NCBI GenBank assembly: GCA_947475245.1 | Contig: CANJLW010000034.1 | Location: 1 to 46,867, forward strand | Length of the DNA stretch: 46,867 nt | Direction of reading: 5' to 3' | Origin: Acetobacteraceae bacterium | GTDB lineage: Bacteria > Pseudomonadota > Alphaproteobacteria > Acetobacterales > Acetobacteraceae | Shown: piece by piece, positions 1 to 8,175 of the stretch | How positions within the stretch are numbered: position 1 is the stretch's first letter | Layout: every line of letters begins with the position of its first letter | The notes under the pieces: model-generated | What the model was told of the DNA's origin: nothing | The model's database searches: none | What the model saw: only the letters and a program-made list of their open reading frames with translations | Position numbers and translations under genes: made by a program

Positions 1-68
1 AGCGGATCGGGTTTGGCGTCCAGGGTCTCGTATCGGTGGCTCAGGTCGAAGAATCCGGGCTGGGTCAT
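1..68 (-). CDS. IS5-family transposase, N-terminal fragment (runs off window)
   Basis: On the minus strand an ATG at 68-66 opens a frame reading MTQPGFFDLSHRYETLDAKP up to the window edge. The opening with QPGFFD, then an R-Y-x-x-L stretch and a D-P motif, is the characteristic N-terminus of IS5-family DDE transposases. Only about 22 codons are present, so the catalytic DDE domain cannot be inspected and activity cannot be judged. Confidence 0.65.
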   Translation of the reverse strand, partial: MTQPGFFDLSHRYETLDAKPDP

Positions 69-151
69 CGGCAATCCAATCGGGCGGGTCGGTGGCCCTA
101 TTGAATCGAAGGTCGGGCGCGGTCGCCAGGCGAATTTTTAGAGGTGCCCCT
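1..151 (-). mobile_element. Terminal fragment of an IS5-family insertion sequence
   Basis: This is the left edge of an insertion sequence that continues outside the window. It contains the first codons of a minus-strand transposase (68 down to 1), about 60 bp of leader, and a likely terminal inverted repeat. The sequence at 129-151, read on the minus strand as AGGGGCACCTCTAAAAATT and onward, resembles IS5-type termini. Homology of the adjacent CsgG-family gene begins right after 151, which is why the IS boundary is placed there. The matching inverted repeat and target-site duplication lie outside the window, so the exact end may differ by a few bases. Confidence 0.6.
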
Positions 152-210
152 ATGGATCTCGCGGCGGCGGAGGTTCCGCCAGAAGTGGGAATTTTGGCAT
201 TGAAGGTGGC

Positions 211-1146
211 GTGGACCGCGAAGTAAGTTTTTCCTTTATCGAACTCACTCTGCGTCTGATAAATTTCGATGACAATGAACAAGTCGCTACAGCGCGTCAT
301 AGCATTACATTTTCCGAATCCAACCACGGCGTCGATCTCTCCGGGACGCTGCTGCCCGCGGGCCTCACGTACAAATATTCCTCCGGCGTGTCGGAGGGGG
401 CGCATACGGCAGTCCGAGCATTGATCGATTTAAGCGTCGCGTCGCTTCTGGGACGACAAGCCGGCATCCGATTCGACGACTGCTTTAAGAACACAGCATC
501 TCCGGCGGCACCTGCCGAGACCGATGAAACAACACAGGCGCGCCAGGCTCTGAAACAACTCGGGTTTTCCGACAGCAAACCGTTGCATGAGGTCCTCGCC
601 GAGTTTCAGATTGAAGCTGGGCTGCACCCATCGGGAACCTTGAGCTACGAAACCCGACGCGCGCTCGGTTTCAACGGCCAAAAAATTATTCAACTGCCCA
701 GACCGGATCTCCGCGTCGATGTACTGCCAATCGATTATCAAAACGGAGTCACCGCCAAGGTTGACGCCATATTCGGCATCTCCGTTTCCGTAAGTCGTTC
801 GACGGAGGTCTGGTGCTATGTGCAGCCACCCTCGTCCGGAACAAGCGCGGTTTTGAAAATTTTCCCGAACCGTGACATGCCCAATGCTCACTTCACCGCG
901 GGCACGCGTCGCGACATACCGCCCTTCGACTCACAGCCATTTCTTCTGAACGCCGACGCTCCCGGCCAATGGCAAGTCGGGTGCGCAGCCGTGCCAAGGC
1001 CGATCAGCGGTCAAATTGCCGAGGCTTCCGCCAAGAATCAGCAAATGGTGCTGCGCGGCTGGGACTTGGATCAAATTGCTTCAAACCTAAGGTCTGCTTC
1101 CGATGAAACACTGTTTGCAAAAAGGACGTTCAATGTTGCTCGCTGA
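211..1146 (+). CDS. 5'-truncated CsgG-family protein with peptidoglycan-binding and DUF4384 domains
   Basis: Residues 1-90 match only the C-terminal half of CsgG/HfaB-type outer-membrane lipoproteins: two beta-strand stretches, then an amphipathic segment with AVRALIDLSVASLLGRQAG. Around residues 105-155 lies a PG_binding_1-like repeat (LKQLGFS, FQIEAGL, TRRALGF). Residues 165-275 look like DUF4384, including the typical IFPNR motif. CsgG proteins normally begin with a lipobox and the rest of the fold. Here in-frame homology can be followed back without a stop only to about position 151, where the IS end begins, and a stop lies at 139-141. The GTG at 211 is just the first usable start. I infer that the IS removed the 5' half, so the product is probably non-functional for export. 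The 3' end overlaps the next gene by 14 bp. Confidence 0.65.
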   Translation: MDREVSFSFIELTLRLINFDDNEQVATARHSITFSESNHGVDLSGTLLPAGLTYKYSSGVSEGAHTAVRALIDLSVASLLGRQAGIRFDDCFKNTASPAAPAETDETTQARQALKQLGFSDSKPLHEVLAEFQIEAGLHPSGTLSYETRRALGFNGQKIIQLPRPDLRVDVLPIDYQNGVTAKVDAIFGISVSVSRSTEVWCYVQPPSSGTSAVLKIFPNRDMPNAHFTAGTRRDIPPFDSQPFLLNADAPGQWQVGCAAVPRPISGQIAEASAKNQQMVLRGWDLDQIASNLRSASDETLFAKRTFNVAR

Positions 1147-1852
1147 TCGAAAATACCACTCCGTGATGCTCCTGCTTGCGACCGCCAGTTTCGCACTGAT
1201 GCCGTTTAGTTCCGCCAGGGCTCAAGGCTTGCGTTGCGATCTGGAGTTTATCTTTCCGGATGAAGCACCGAGCTGGGAGGATGTTCGAAGCATAATTTCC
1301 AAATGCCTCGTGCCCGGCAAAGGTGGCACGATTGTAAAGCCCAGCCAACTGATTCAACTCGACCTGCAATCGACCGTCGAACAACACGATAAGTCGATCC
1401 CACCGACGCATGAGGAACGGAGGGCCAATAATCGGGGGGCTACCGGTGCCGGTCGACCGGAATGCCAGGGAGAACCGGAACATGCGCGCGTACGCGGCGC
1501 AAACCCCGATTCAAGCGTGATGCTGTCCGTTCCCGGAGAGTTTAATGTTGGCGCGAGTACCCTGCCCACGAACACCGCACGCTTCCTCGATACCTTCCGC
1601 ACCGGCCTTAAACTGAATCGCGACATGTCGATCACAATCAATGGCCATGCCGACATGCTCGGCAACGACGCGGTCAATGTTCCGCTGTCTCTTCAGCGGG
1701 CCGAACGAGCACGCGAGTACCTGCTGGCAGGCAGCACTCGGACAAAGGAGGATGTCGCCGTCTTCGGGAAAGGATCGACTGAACTTGTGCCTGACTTTCC
1801 GCGATGCCACGGCAAGCACCGGCGCGTGGAAATTGTGGTGCGCATCAAATGA
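1133..1852 (+). CDS. OmpA-domain periplasmic/outer-membrane protein
   Basis: A 239-residue protein with an N-terminal signal peptide (hydrophobic residues about 11-25, cleavage likely after SARAQ) and a C-terminal OmpA-like peptidoglycan-binding domain from about residue 135. In that domain, INGHADMLGND corresponds to the usual GHTD motif, LSQRA appears as LSLQRAERAREYL, and KHRRVEIVV replaces NRRVEI. Start 1133 is preferred over the in-frame ATG at 1103 because AAAGGAC sits 6-9 bases upstream. The gene overlaps the truncated CsgG-family gene, so the two probably formed an operon for an envelope-spanning complex. Base composition is more A/T-rich than downstream genes, suggesting acquired DNA. 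Confidence 0.7.
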   Translation: MLLADRKYHSVMLLLATASFALMPFSSARAQGLRCDLEFIFPDEAPSWEDVRSIISKCLVPGKGGTIVKPSQLIQLDLQSTVEQHDKSIPPTHEERRANNRGATGAGRPECQGEPEHARVRGANPDSSVMLSVPGEFNVGASTLPTNTARFLDTFRTGLKLNRDMSITINGHADMLGNDAVNVPLSLQRAERAREYLLAGSTRTKEDVAVFGKGSTELVPDFPRCHGKHRRVEIVVRIK

Positions 1853-2034
1853 ACCCTGGCGACCTGCCCATTACGGACCGTCCGGGATCGCTTTGGTTGC
1901 AGGGACCTTTAGCGATAGGTTAGACGGATTGCTTTAACGTTCCGGGAACCAAGACAATCGACGAGCGCAACCTCGAAATCGACGAAGCCGCGCTGGAAGC
2001 AACCTTCGAAAAGATCGCGACCAGCCGCGGCTAC

Positions 2035-2589
2035 GTGTCTAACCTGATGCAGACACTGGCGCTGTCCCTGGATGGGCTGCGCCCGTTCGCCGATCTGGGC
2101 GAGTACTGCCGCTTCGGCACCGAGCTGACAGAGCTTCAGCGCGAACTCACCATCGTCATTGCCCTGCGCGACGTCCATTATGGGTGGACGCACCACGCCC
2201 CGCTGGCACGCGCCGCCGGCGTCACCGATGAACAATTGGCGCTGATCCGCGAAGGCCGATCGCCCCGCGACCTTGCCCCCGCCGACTACGCGGTGTCGGA
2301 TTATGCATTCGAAATCACCGCCGGACGACGCATTCCGCCACGTGTGGCGGAAGCGCTGCATCGGCACTTCCGCCCGCGGCAAATCGTCGATATCGCGATG
2401 CTGACGGCCTATTACATGGCCGTCGCCGCCTTGGTCATCGGCCTCGATGTCGAACTCGAACCCGCGGAAACCCTGGCGGCGGAGCGAGCCTGGCAAGCCA
2501 AACTCAACCCCCCGCCGCCGGAGCCCGAGGTCGAACCCGACTCAGCCGCCGCCGTCGATGGTGAGGACGGTGCCGGTGGTGTAGCCTGA
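2035..2589 (+). CDS. Carboxymuconolactone decarboxylase (AhpD-like) family protein, start uncertain
   Basis: The central part (ELTELQRELTIVIALRDV and HYGWTHHAPLARAAG) is the conserved core of the CMD/AhpD alpha-helical family. The usual CxxC of peroxidase-type members is absent; tryptophan and histidines occupy that helix. Family-like residues (EATFEKIATSRGYVSNLMQ) continue in frame upstream to about position 1940 with no ATG, GTG or TTG, and a stop lies at 1921. The annotated GTG at 2035 is therefore only a formal start, and the real 5' end may have been lost when the upstream A/T-rich segment was joined. The last 16 or so codons read through the 3' end of the convergent SDR gene and are proline/acid-rich, not family sequence. 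Confidence 0.6.
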   Translation: MSNLMQTLALSLDGLRPFADLGEYCRFGTELTELQRELTIVIALRDVHYGWTHHAPLARAAGVTDEQLALIREGRSPRDLAPADYAVSDYAFEITAGRRIPPRVAEALHRHFRPRQIVDIAMLTAYYMAVAALVIGLDVELEPAETLAAERAWQAKLNPPPPEPEVEPDSAAAVDGEDGAGGVA

Positions 2590-3303
2590 CATCGGGCTGG
2601 CCAGGAACGCCACGGCATTGCCGATTTCGGCAGGCGTCGCCGCGCGACCGAACGGCATGCCGGAGGTCAGTTCGCGCCAACGATCCGGATCGCCGAACTT
2701 CTCCTGCGCTTCCGCCCGACGCAGCATCACCAGGCGGTCGGTTTCCACCGGTCCGGGATTGATCGCCACAACCCGCAGACCGTCCGCCGGAGCGCCCTTG
2801 CCCAGCGCGCGAGAGAACGCCATCAACGACGCATTGCCCGCCGCGCCGGCGATGTAGTTGGTCGGGAACTTCTCCCCGGCCGCGCCGATCACATTGATGA
2901 TCACGCCGGCGCGACGTGCCTTCATCTGCGCGTAAATCACCCGGCAGAACGAGATATAACCGAACACCTTCAGGTCCCACGCGTGCCGCCACTTGGCATC
3001 GTCGATGCTCAGCACGTCACCCGGCGGAATCGCGCCGGCGTTGTTGACCAGAATGTCGATCTCACCCGCCTGTTCGGCGACAGAGCGCACCGCGGCGTCG
3101 CTCGACAAGTCGGCGGAAATCGTCCGCACGTTCACCTGGCTGCGGGATCGAATGCCCGCCGCCGCTTCGTCCAACTGCGCCTGATCGCGCGCGACCAGAA
3201 TAATGTCGCAGCCTTCCGCCGCCAGAACTTCGCCCGTCGCTCGGCCGATGCCCTTGGAACCGCCGGTAATCAGCACGCGCTTGCCCGCGAGTTTCAAATC
3301 CAT
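2542..3303 (-). CDS. Short-chain dehydrogenase/reductase family protein lacking canonical active-site residues
   Basis: A 253-residue Rossmann-fold protein of classical SDR length. The cofactor motif TGGSKGIG is at residues 13-20, the NNAG motif at 87-90, and the C-terminus ends in TIDGGG. The catalytic region is unusual. Where the Ser is expected the sequence is INVIGAAGE (136-144), and Tyr150 is followed by I-A-G-A rather than the x-x-x-Lys of the YxxxK motif. The protein keeps the fold and NAD(P) site but probably does not use the standard Ser-Tyr-Lys mechanism. Start at 3303 is supported by TAGGAG eight bases upstream; the longer reading frame adds an unlikely 27-residue extension. It converges on the CMD-family gene with a 48-bp 3' overlap. 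Confidence 0.8.
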   Translation of the reverse strand: MDLKLAGKRVLITGGSKGIGRATGEVLAAEGCDIILVARDQAQLDEAAAGIRSRSQVNVRTISADLSSDAAVRSVAEQAGEIDILVNNAGAIPPGDVLSIDDAKWRHAWDLKVFGYISFCRVIYAQMKARRAGVIINVIGAAGEKFPTNYIAGAAGNASLMAFSRALGKGAPADGLRVVAINPGPVETDRLVMLRRAEAQEKFGDPDRWRELTSGMPFGRAATPAEIGNAVAFLASPMSGYTTGTVLTIDGGG

Positions 3304-3387
3304 GCCTGATACTCCTACTGGATCGTTGTTCCCGGGTCGGATGTGGCCCAGGCTTATCGGTGCGATAGCCCAGCCGAACAACAAGCG

Positions 3388-4119
3388 CTAGCGGGCGGCC
3401 CGACGCGCGCGACAGGCATCGCCGAAAGCGCGGAATATCGCGACGCTCGCGGGGATTTCGGCAAACCGCCACTCCGGATGCCATTGCAGCCCAAGCACGA
3501 AACCCGGCGCGTCCGGCGCCGACACGGCCTCGATCGTGCCGTCTTCCGCCAGCGCGTTCACCACCAAGGACGGCGCCAGACAATCGATCGCCTGACCGTG
3601 CAGGGAGTTCACGACGATCGACCCGTGCCCGACAATCCGCCGCAGCAGACCGCTGGTTTCGATAGCATGCTTCGGGCCGTATTTCTGGTCCAACGTGCCC
3701 GGCCCGCCGCGATGGTCGAGCCGGTTGGAACGTTCGTGCACCCGCTGGATCAATGAACCGCCCAGAGCCACGTTCAACTCCTGAATGCCGCGGCAGATCG
3801 CCAGCACGGGAATGCCGCGCTCGATCGCCGTCCGAATCAGCGGCAGCGTGGTCGAGTCGCGCTCGTGGTCGTGCTTGTCGGGGGTTTCGCTGTCGCCGCC
3901 GTCGTAATGCAACGGATGCACGTTGCTTGGACTGCCGGGCACCAGCAATCCGTCGATCAAATCCAGCACCGCCAGTTGCGCCCCGCCGACCGGCGGAATC
4001 ATGATCGGCAGCCCATCGACCCCGCCCATCACCGCGGCGGCATAGCGGGCCGGCGTTTGATGCACCGGCCGTTCGTTCGCCACCGTCGCGCAGGCCGGAA
4101 TCCCGACGACAACACTCAT
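3388..4119 (-). CDS. Gamma-glutamyl-gamma-aminobutyrate hydrolase-like class I amidotransferase
   Basis: A 243-residue peptidase C26 family protein (PuuD type), predicted to hydrolyse gamma-glutamyl amides in the cytosol. The nucleophile elbow is AICRGIQ with Cys109, and the His-Glu pair is in LQWHPEW (His214, Glu216). The VNSLHGQ motif near 170-176 is also typical. A Shine-Dalgarno GGGGAAG lies just upstream of the ATG. The neighbouring Bcr/CflA transporter ends 27 bp upstream on the same strand, so the two may be co-transcribed. No other putrescine-degradation gene is adjacent, so the physiological substrate is open. Confidence 0.85.
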   Translation of the reverse strand: MSVVVGIPACATVANERPVHQTPARYAAAVMGGVDGLPIMIPPVGGAQLAVLDLIDGLLVPGSPSNVHPLHYDGGDSETPDKHDHERDSTTLPLIRTAIERGIPVLAICRGIQELNVALGGSLIQRVHERSNRLDHRGGPGTLDQKYGPKHAIETSGLLRRIVGHGSIVVNSLHGQAIDCLAPSLVVNALAEDGTIEAVSAPDAPGFVLGLQWHPEWRFAEIPASVAIFRAFGDACRARRAAR

Positions 4120-4146
4120 GCTGTTACTTCCCCTGACCCGAGAAGA

Positions 4147-5337
4147 TTATGCCCGCGTCCGCCGCAAATCCGCAATAACCGCGCCCGTCGAGCCGATCAG
4201 CATCAGCACCGCCATGCCGCGCGGCGTGCCGTCGGTCAGCAACCCGACCAACAACCCGCTGGATGCCCCCAGCGAAAACTGCCCCAACCCCATCAGGGCG
4301 GAAGCACTGCCGGCATGCGCCGCGTGCCGCGAAAGCGCGCCGACCGAGGTGTTGGCATTGCTGAAACCCTGGCAACTCAACGCCAGAAAGATCGGCGCGA
4401 CGATCAACGGCAGAATATGCACGCCGCTGAATGCCAGAACCGTCAGGGTCGCGGTGGCACAAAACGACACCCGGCAGATCAACCGCAACATGAACGACAG
4501 ACCGAAACGCGGCAGCATGCGGGCGTTGATTTGCGAGCCCGCGATCAATCCGCAGGCGCACAGCCCGAACGTCACCCCGAAGCCCGACGGCGACATGCCG
4601 AAACCCTGGATGAACACCGGCGCCGATCCAGCCAGATAGGCGAACATGCAGAACGTGCCGGATGCGCCCATCACCGCATGGGTGATGAAGGTCTTTTCGC
4701 GCAGGATCATCAGGTAGCGGCTGGCCTGTTCGGCCACGCCCAACCGGATCCGCCGCTCCGGCGGCAGGGTTTCGGGCAGAACCCGCCACGCGAGCACGCT
4801 GCACAACACGCCGTACCCCGCGAGGATCCAGAAAATCACCCGCCAATCCGCGACGATCAGCACCGCCCCACCCACGGTTGGGGCCAGGATCGGGGCGACG
4901 CCCATGACCAGCATCAACCGCGACATCAACACCGCCGCGCGCTGTCCGTCGGCGAGATCGCGGACCACGGCCCGCCCGATCACCATGCCGGCCGACGCAC
5001 CCACCGCCGAAAAACACCGAAAAATCGCCAACCACCCAATGCTCGGCGCCAGAGCACAGCCGACGGAGCCGATGGCAAACAACGCGGTACCGACGATCAA
5101 TGGCGGGCGACGCCCGAACCGGTCGGACAAGGTGCCCTGCAAAATCTGACCAATGCCGAGCCCGGCGAACCAGGCGGCCAGGGTCAACTGCGCGGTGCCG
5201 GAGGCCGTGCCGAACGTGGCCTCCACCGCCGGAAACGACGGCAGATACATATCCGTCGCGGCGGGGCCGATCGCGATGAACATCCCCAACAGCGGAGGCA
5301 GCCAGGACGGAAAGGCACGGGTCTGGGTTTGGGACAT
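4147..5337 (-). CDS. Bcr/CflA-type MFS multidrug efflux transporter
   Basis: A 396-residue inner-membrane protein with about 12 hydrophobic segments. The TDMYLPSFP sequence in the first helix (about residues 28-36) is the signature of the Bcr/CflA drug:H+ antiporter branch. The loop 2-3 motif DRFGRRPPL (about residues 71-79) and the motif C-like stretch APILAPTVGG in helix 5 are present. Members export antibiotics such as bicyclomycin, or small amides and peptides. The gene is probably transcribed with the downstream PuuD-like amidase. No nearby regulator was seen. Confidence 0.85.
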   Translation of the reverse strand: MSQTQTRAFPSWLPPLLGMFIAIGPAATDMYLPSFPAVEATFGTASGTAQLTLAAWFAGLGIGQILQGTLSDRFGRRPPLIVGTALFAIGSVGCALAPSIGWLAIFRCFSAVGASAGMVIGRAVVRDLADGQRAAVLMSRLMLVMGVAPILAPTVGGAVLIVADWRVIFWILAGYGVLCSVLAWRVLPETLPPERRIRLGVAEQASRYLMILREKTFITHAVMGASGTFCMFAYLAGSAPVFIQGFGMSPSGFGVTFGLCACGLIAGSQINARMLPRFGLSFMLRLICRVSFCATATLTVLAFSGVHILPLIVAPIFLALSCQGFSNANTSVGALSRHAAHAGSASALMGLGQFSLGASSGLLVGLLTDGTPRGMAVLMLIGSTGAVIADLRRTRA

Positions 5338-5472
5338 GGAAGGAGCCTGACGGAAAGACGACGACGACGACAGGACTCCTCCGCCCGCGCGACCGGTCTC
5401 AGCCGATCCTTATCGACCGGACATGCGCGGTTGCCTCCGATCGGTCAAGTACACCCGATCGGGCGTGTCGGC

Positions 5473-5805
5473 TTATTCGGCCGCCATGCGCAGGTTGGGC
5501 AACGGTGCGTTGGTGATCTCGCTCATGCGCCGGCGCACGTCGAACACGCGGATTTCGAGTTCGCCGATATCGGCATTCGCCTTCATCCGCGCCACGATCG
5601 GACCGTTCACATAGGCTTCCGCCGCGGCCCTGGTTTCGAACATATAAATCCCGCCGGCGCGCCGCTCGTCGGACCCGTCAAGCCAGATTTTCCACTGCAA
5701 CCCCGCGACATCCAGGAACGGCTTCGCGCGTTCGTCGGTATAGCGTGCTTCCCATTCGGACTTGGGCATATCCGGACGACGATAGTTGATTTGTACGATG
5801 ACCAT
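5473..5805 (-). CDS. YdhR-like ABM-fold (putative monooxygenase) protein
   Basis: A 110-residue soluble protein resembling the YdhR family of dimeric alpha/beta barrel proteins. It opens with a strand (MVIVQINYR), has a central WKIWLDG....GGIYMFETRAAAEAYV segment, and ends with a strand carrying LEIRVFDV. YdhR proteins are annotated as putative monooxygenases, but a reaction is not established for this subgroup. It lies between the Bcr/CflA gene and typA, 135 bp from the former, on the minus strand. A ten-base palindrome, CCCGATCGGG, lies just past its stop (about 5454-5463). Confidence 0.65.
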   Translation of the reverse strand: MVIVQINYRRPDMPKSEWEARYTDERAKPFLDVAGLQWKIWLDGSDERRAGGIYMFETRAAAEAYVNGPIVARMKANADIGELEIRVFDVRRRMSEITNAPLPNLRMAAE

Positions 5806-5931
5806 GTCGGTTCCCCCGTGAATATTTCGCGAAGCATAGCAGGGTTCAACGGCAATGGCACGTTTTTGGCTCGCTTCCTGACGCCGACGGCCCTATGTGT
5901 GCGCCGCAACATACCAAGCAGCCAGGCTCTT

Positions 5932-7764
5932 ATGCAGATCAGGAATATCGCGATTATCGCCCATGTCGATCATGGGAAGACGACGCTTGTGGATAAATTG
6001 CTGAGCCAGTCCGGTGCTTTCCGAGAACACCAGGCGGTCGCCGAACGCGCGCTGGACCGCAACGACCTCGAAAAAGAACGCGGCATCACCATCCTGGCCA
6101 AGTGCGCCTCGGTGATGTGGAAAGACACGCGCATCAATATCGTCGATACCCCCGGCCACGCCGATTTCGGCGGTGAGGTCGAACGCATCCTGAACATGGT
6201 CGACGGTGCCATCGTCCTGGTCGATGCCGCCGAAGGCGTGCTGCCGCAGACCAAATTCGTGGTCGGCAAGGCCCTGGCGCGCGGCATCCACCCGATCGTC
6301 GTCGTCAACAAGATCGACCGCGCCGACGCCCGCGCCGACGAAGTGCATATTGAGGTGTTTGATCTCTTCGCCGCCCTGGGCGCGTCCGACACCCAACTCG
6401 ACTTCCCGATGCTTTATGCCTCCGGCCGTCAGGGCTGGGCGACGGAAACCCTCGACGGTGAGCGTAAGGATCTGTCGCCGCTGTTCGACCTGGTGTTGAG
6501 GCATGTGCCGGAACCCACCGTCGACGCCGACGCGCCCTTCGCGATGGTCGCCAGCATCCTGGAATACGACAACTTCCTGGGGCGCGTGCTGACCGGACGC
6601 ATCGAACAGGGCAAGGCGCGGCTCAACATGCCGGTCAAGGTCCTGACCGTGGACGGCACGCTGGTGGAAACCGGCCGCATGACCAAGCTGCTCGGCTTCC
6701 GCGGCCTGGAACGCATCTCGGTCGACGAAGCCGAAGCCGGCGACATCATCGCCGTGGCAGGGCTGAGCGAGGCGACCATCCCGAACACCATCGGCGCGAT
6801 GGAACTGTCCGGCCCCCTCTCGGCCATCCCCGTCGATCCGCCGACGCTCGCCATGACCTTCCGCATCAACGACGGCCCGCTGGCCGGTCGCGAAGGCAAA
6901 AAGGTCACGTCGCGCCAAATCCGCGACCGCCTGTTCCGCGAGGCGGAAGGCAACGTCGCCATCAAGGTCACCGACTCGAACGAAACGGAAGCCTTCGAAG
7001 TCGCCGGTCGCGGCGAACTCCAGCTTGGCGTGCTCATCGAACAGATGCGCCGCGAAGGGTTCGAACTCACCATCGGCCGCCCCCGCGTGCTGACCCGGCG
7101 CAACGAGACCACCGGCGAACGCGAAGAGCCGATGGAAGAAGTGCTGGTCGACGTGGACGAACCGTTCTCCGGCGTGGTCGTGGAAAAGCTCAGCCGCCGT
7201 AAGGGCGAGATGCAGGACATGCGCCCGTCCGGCGGCGGCAAGGTGCGCCTGACCTTCCTGATCCCCAGCCGCGGACTGATCGGCTACCACGGCGAATTCC
7301 TGACCGACACGCGCGGATCGGGCATCATGAACCGTCTGTTTGCCGGCTACGGCCCTTGGAAAGGCCCGCTGGAAGGCCGCCGCAACGGGTCTCTGATCTC
7401 CACCGAACCCGGTGAGGCCATCCATTACGCGCTGTTCTACATCCAGGAACGCGGCACGCTGTTCGTGAACCCCGGCGACAAGGTCTATCAGGGCCTGATC
7501 CTGGGCGAGCACAGCCGTGGATCGGACCTGGAAGTGAACCCGATCAAGGAAAAGAAGCTGACCAACGTCCGCGCCTCCGGCAAGGACGATGCGATGCTGC
7601 TGATCCCGCCCCGGCGCATGAGCCTGGAACAGGCGATTGCATACGTCGAAGACGACGAACTGGTCGAAGTCACTCCCAGCGCCATCCGCCTGCGCAAGCG
7701 CTACCTCGACCCGCACGAGCGGAAGCGGAACGAGCGGAAAATCGACGCCGAAGCCGCCGGCTAA
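5932..7764 (+). CDS. typA: Ribosome-associated GTPase TypA/BipA
   Basis: A 610-residue translational GTPase of normal family length. G1 AHVDHGKTT is at residues 10-18, the switch region contains ERGITI, G3 DTPGHADF is at about 71-78, and G4 NKID is at 126-129. EF-G-like domains III and V follow, then the TypA-specific C-terminal domain with SRGLIGY and GEAIHYALF. It binds the ribosome and helps 50S assembly and stress adaptation. The start is the ATG just before QIRNIAIIAHVDHG; a much longer open frame upstream is antisense to other genes and was not used. A perfect 11-bp hairpin follows the stop. Confidence 0.95.
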   Translation: MQIRNIAIIAHVDHGKTTLVDKLLSQSGAFREHQAVAERALDRNDLEKERGITILAKCASVMWKDTRINIVDTPGHADFGGEVERILNMVDGAIVLVDAAEGVLPQTKFVVGKALARGIHPIVVVNKIDRADARADEVHIEVFDLFAALGASDTQLDFPMLYASGRQGWATETLDGERKDLSPLFDLVLRHVPEPTVDADAPFAMVASILEYDNFLGRVLTGRIEQGKARLNMPVKVLTVDGTLVETGRMTKLLGFRGLERISVDEAEAGDIIAVAGLSEATIPNTIGAMELSGPLSAIPVDPPTLAMTFRINDGPLAGREGKKVTSRQIRDRLFREAEGNVAIKVTDSNETEAFEVAGRGELQLGVLIEQMRREGFELTIGRPRVLTRRNETTGEREEPMEEVLVDVDEPFSGVVVEKLSRRKGEMQDMRPSGGGKVRLTFLIPSRGLIGYHGEFLTDTRGSGIMNRLFAGYGPWKGPLEGRRNGSLISTEPGEAIHYALFYIQERGTLFVNPGDKVYQGLILGEHSRGSDLEVNPIKEKKLTNVRASGKDDAMLLIPPRRMSLEQAIAYVEDDELVEVTPSAIRLRKRYLDPHERKRNERKIDAEAAG

Positions 7765-7772
7765 GCCGTACC

Positions 7773-7800
7773 GCCGCCGCGTCCTTCCCGACGCGGCGGC
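7773..7800 (+). terminator. Hairpin after typA, probable terminator
   Basis: An 11-bp perfect inverted repeat (GCCGCCGCGTC / GACGCGGCGGC) with a 6-base loop begins 8 bases past the typA stop codon. No T-run follows, as is common for terminators in high-GC genomes, so it may act with Rho or as an mRNA 3'-end stabiliser. Confidence 0.5.
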
Positions 7801-8175
7801 ACTTCGCGATTGGCGCGAACGCGCGATCGACGTACCACCGCGCGATGATTATGCCGCGCCCTGCCCCACCGCCATCCCCGATGTTTATCGGGCGCAAGAC
7901 CCTATGCGCCGTGAGCAGTCGTCGGCCGAGCTTGGTCGCGCGCGTTTATCGGTGGCCAATACCCCTTGCGCCGTGAGCGGCTCGCCGAATCCTGCGCGGC
8001 CATAGGTCGGGTCGCCAGGGGAAATATTATTTCCCAGGTGGCAAGACCCCTGCACCCTGAGGATCGACCCGCCGCAAGACCCCTCGGCCAAACATCGTCA
8101 CTCTGGACGGGTGACGCGGCAGGCACGGGCGCGGTAGACAGGCAGCCATCCCCAAGCAATCGGAGTGTCCTTCCC
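7801..8175. other. Intergenic region with degenerate direct repeats and small palindromes
   Basis: No convincing gene is present in this 375-bp gap between typA and the MaoC-SDR gene. GTTTATCGG followed 22-23 bases later by TGCGCCGTGAGC occurs twice (7883-7916 and 7944-7978), giving an imperfect repeat with about a 61-bp period. GCAAGACCC recurs near 7894, 8041 and 8074. A 6-bp hairpin (CCCGAT/ATCGGG) is at 7877-7892. A 7-bp A/T-rich hairpin (GGGAAAT/ATTTCCC) is at 8019-8035. The region presumably contains the promoter of the downstream gene, but no clear -35/-10 pair was identified. Confidence 0.5.

Noticed and set aside
3865-5931. Very long plus-strand open frame upstream of the typA ATG
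   Set aside because: It is antisense to the PuuD-like, Bcr/CflA and YdhR-like genes, is rich in Arg/His/Gln/Pro, and has no domain pattern; only the part from 5932 is TypA.
5893-7716. 607-codon minus-strand open frame opposite typA
   Set aside because: Low-complexity Asp/Gly/His/Val composition typical of antisense frames in high-GC genes; typA motifs on the other strand are unambiguous.
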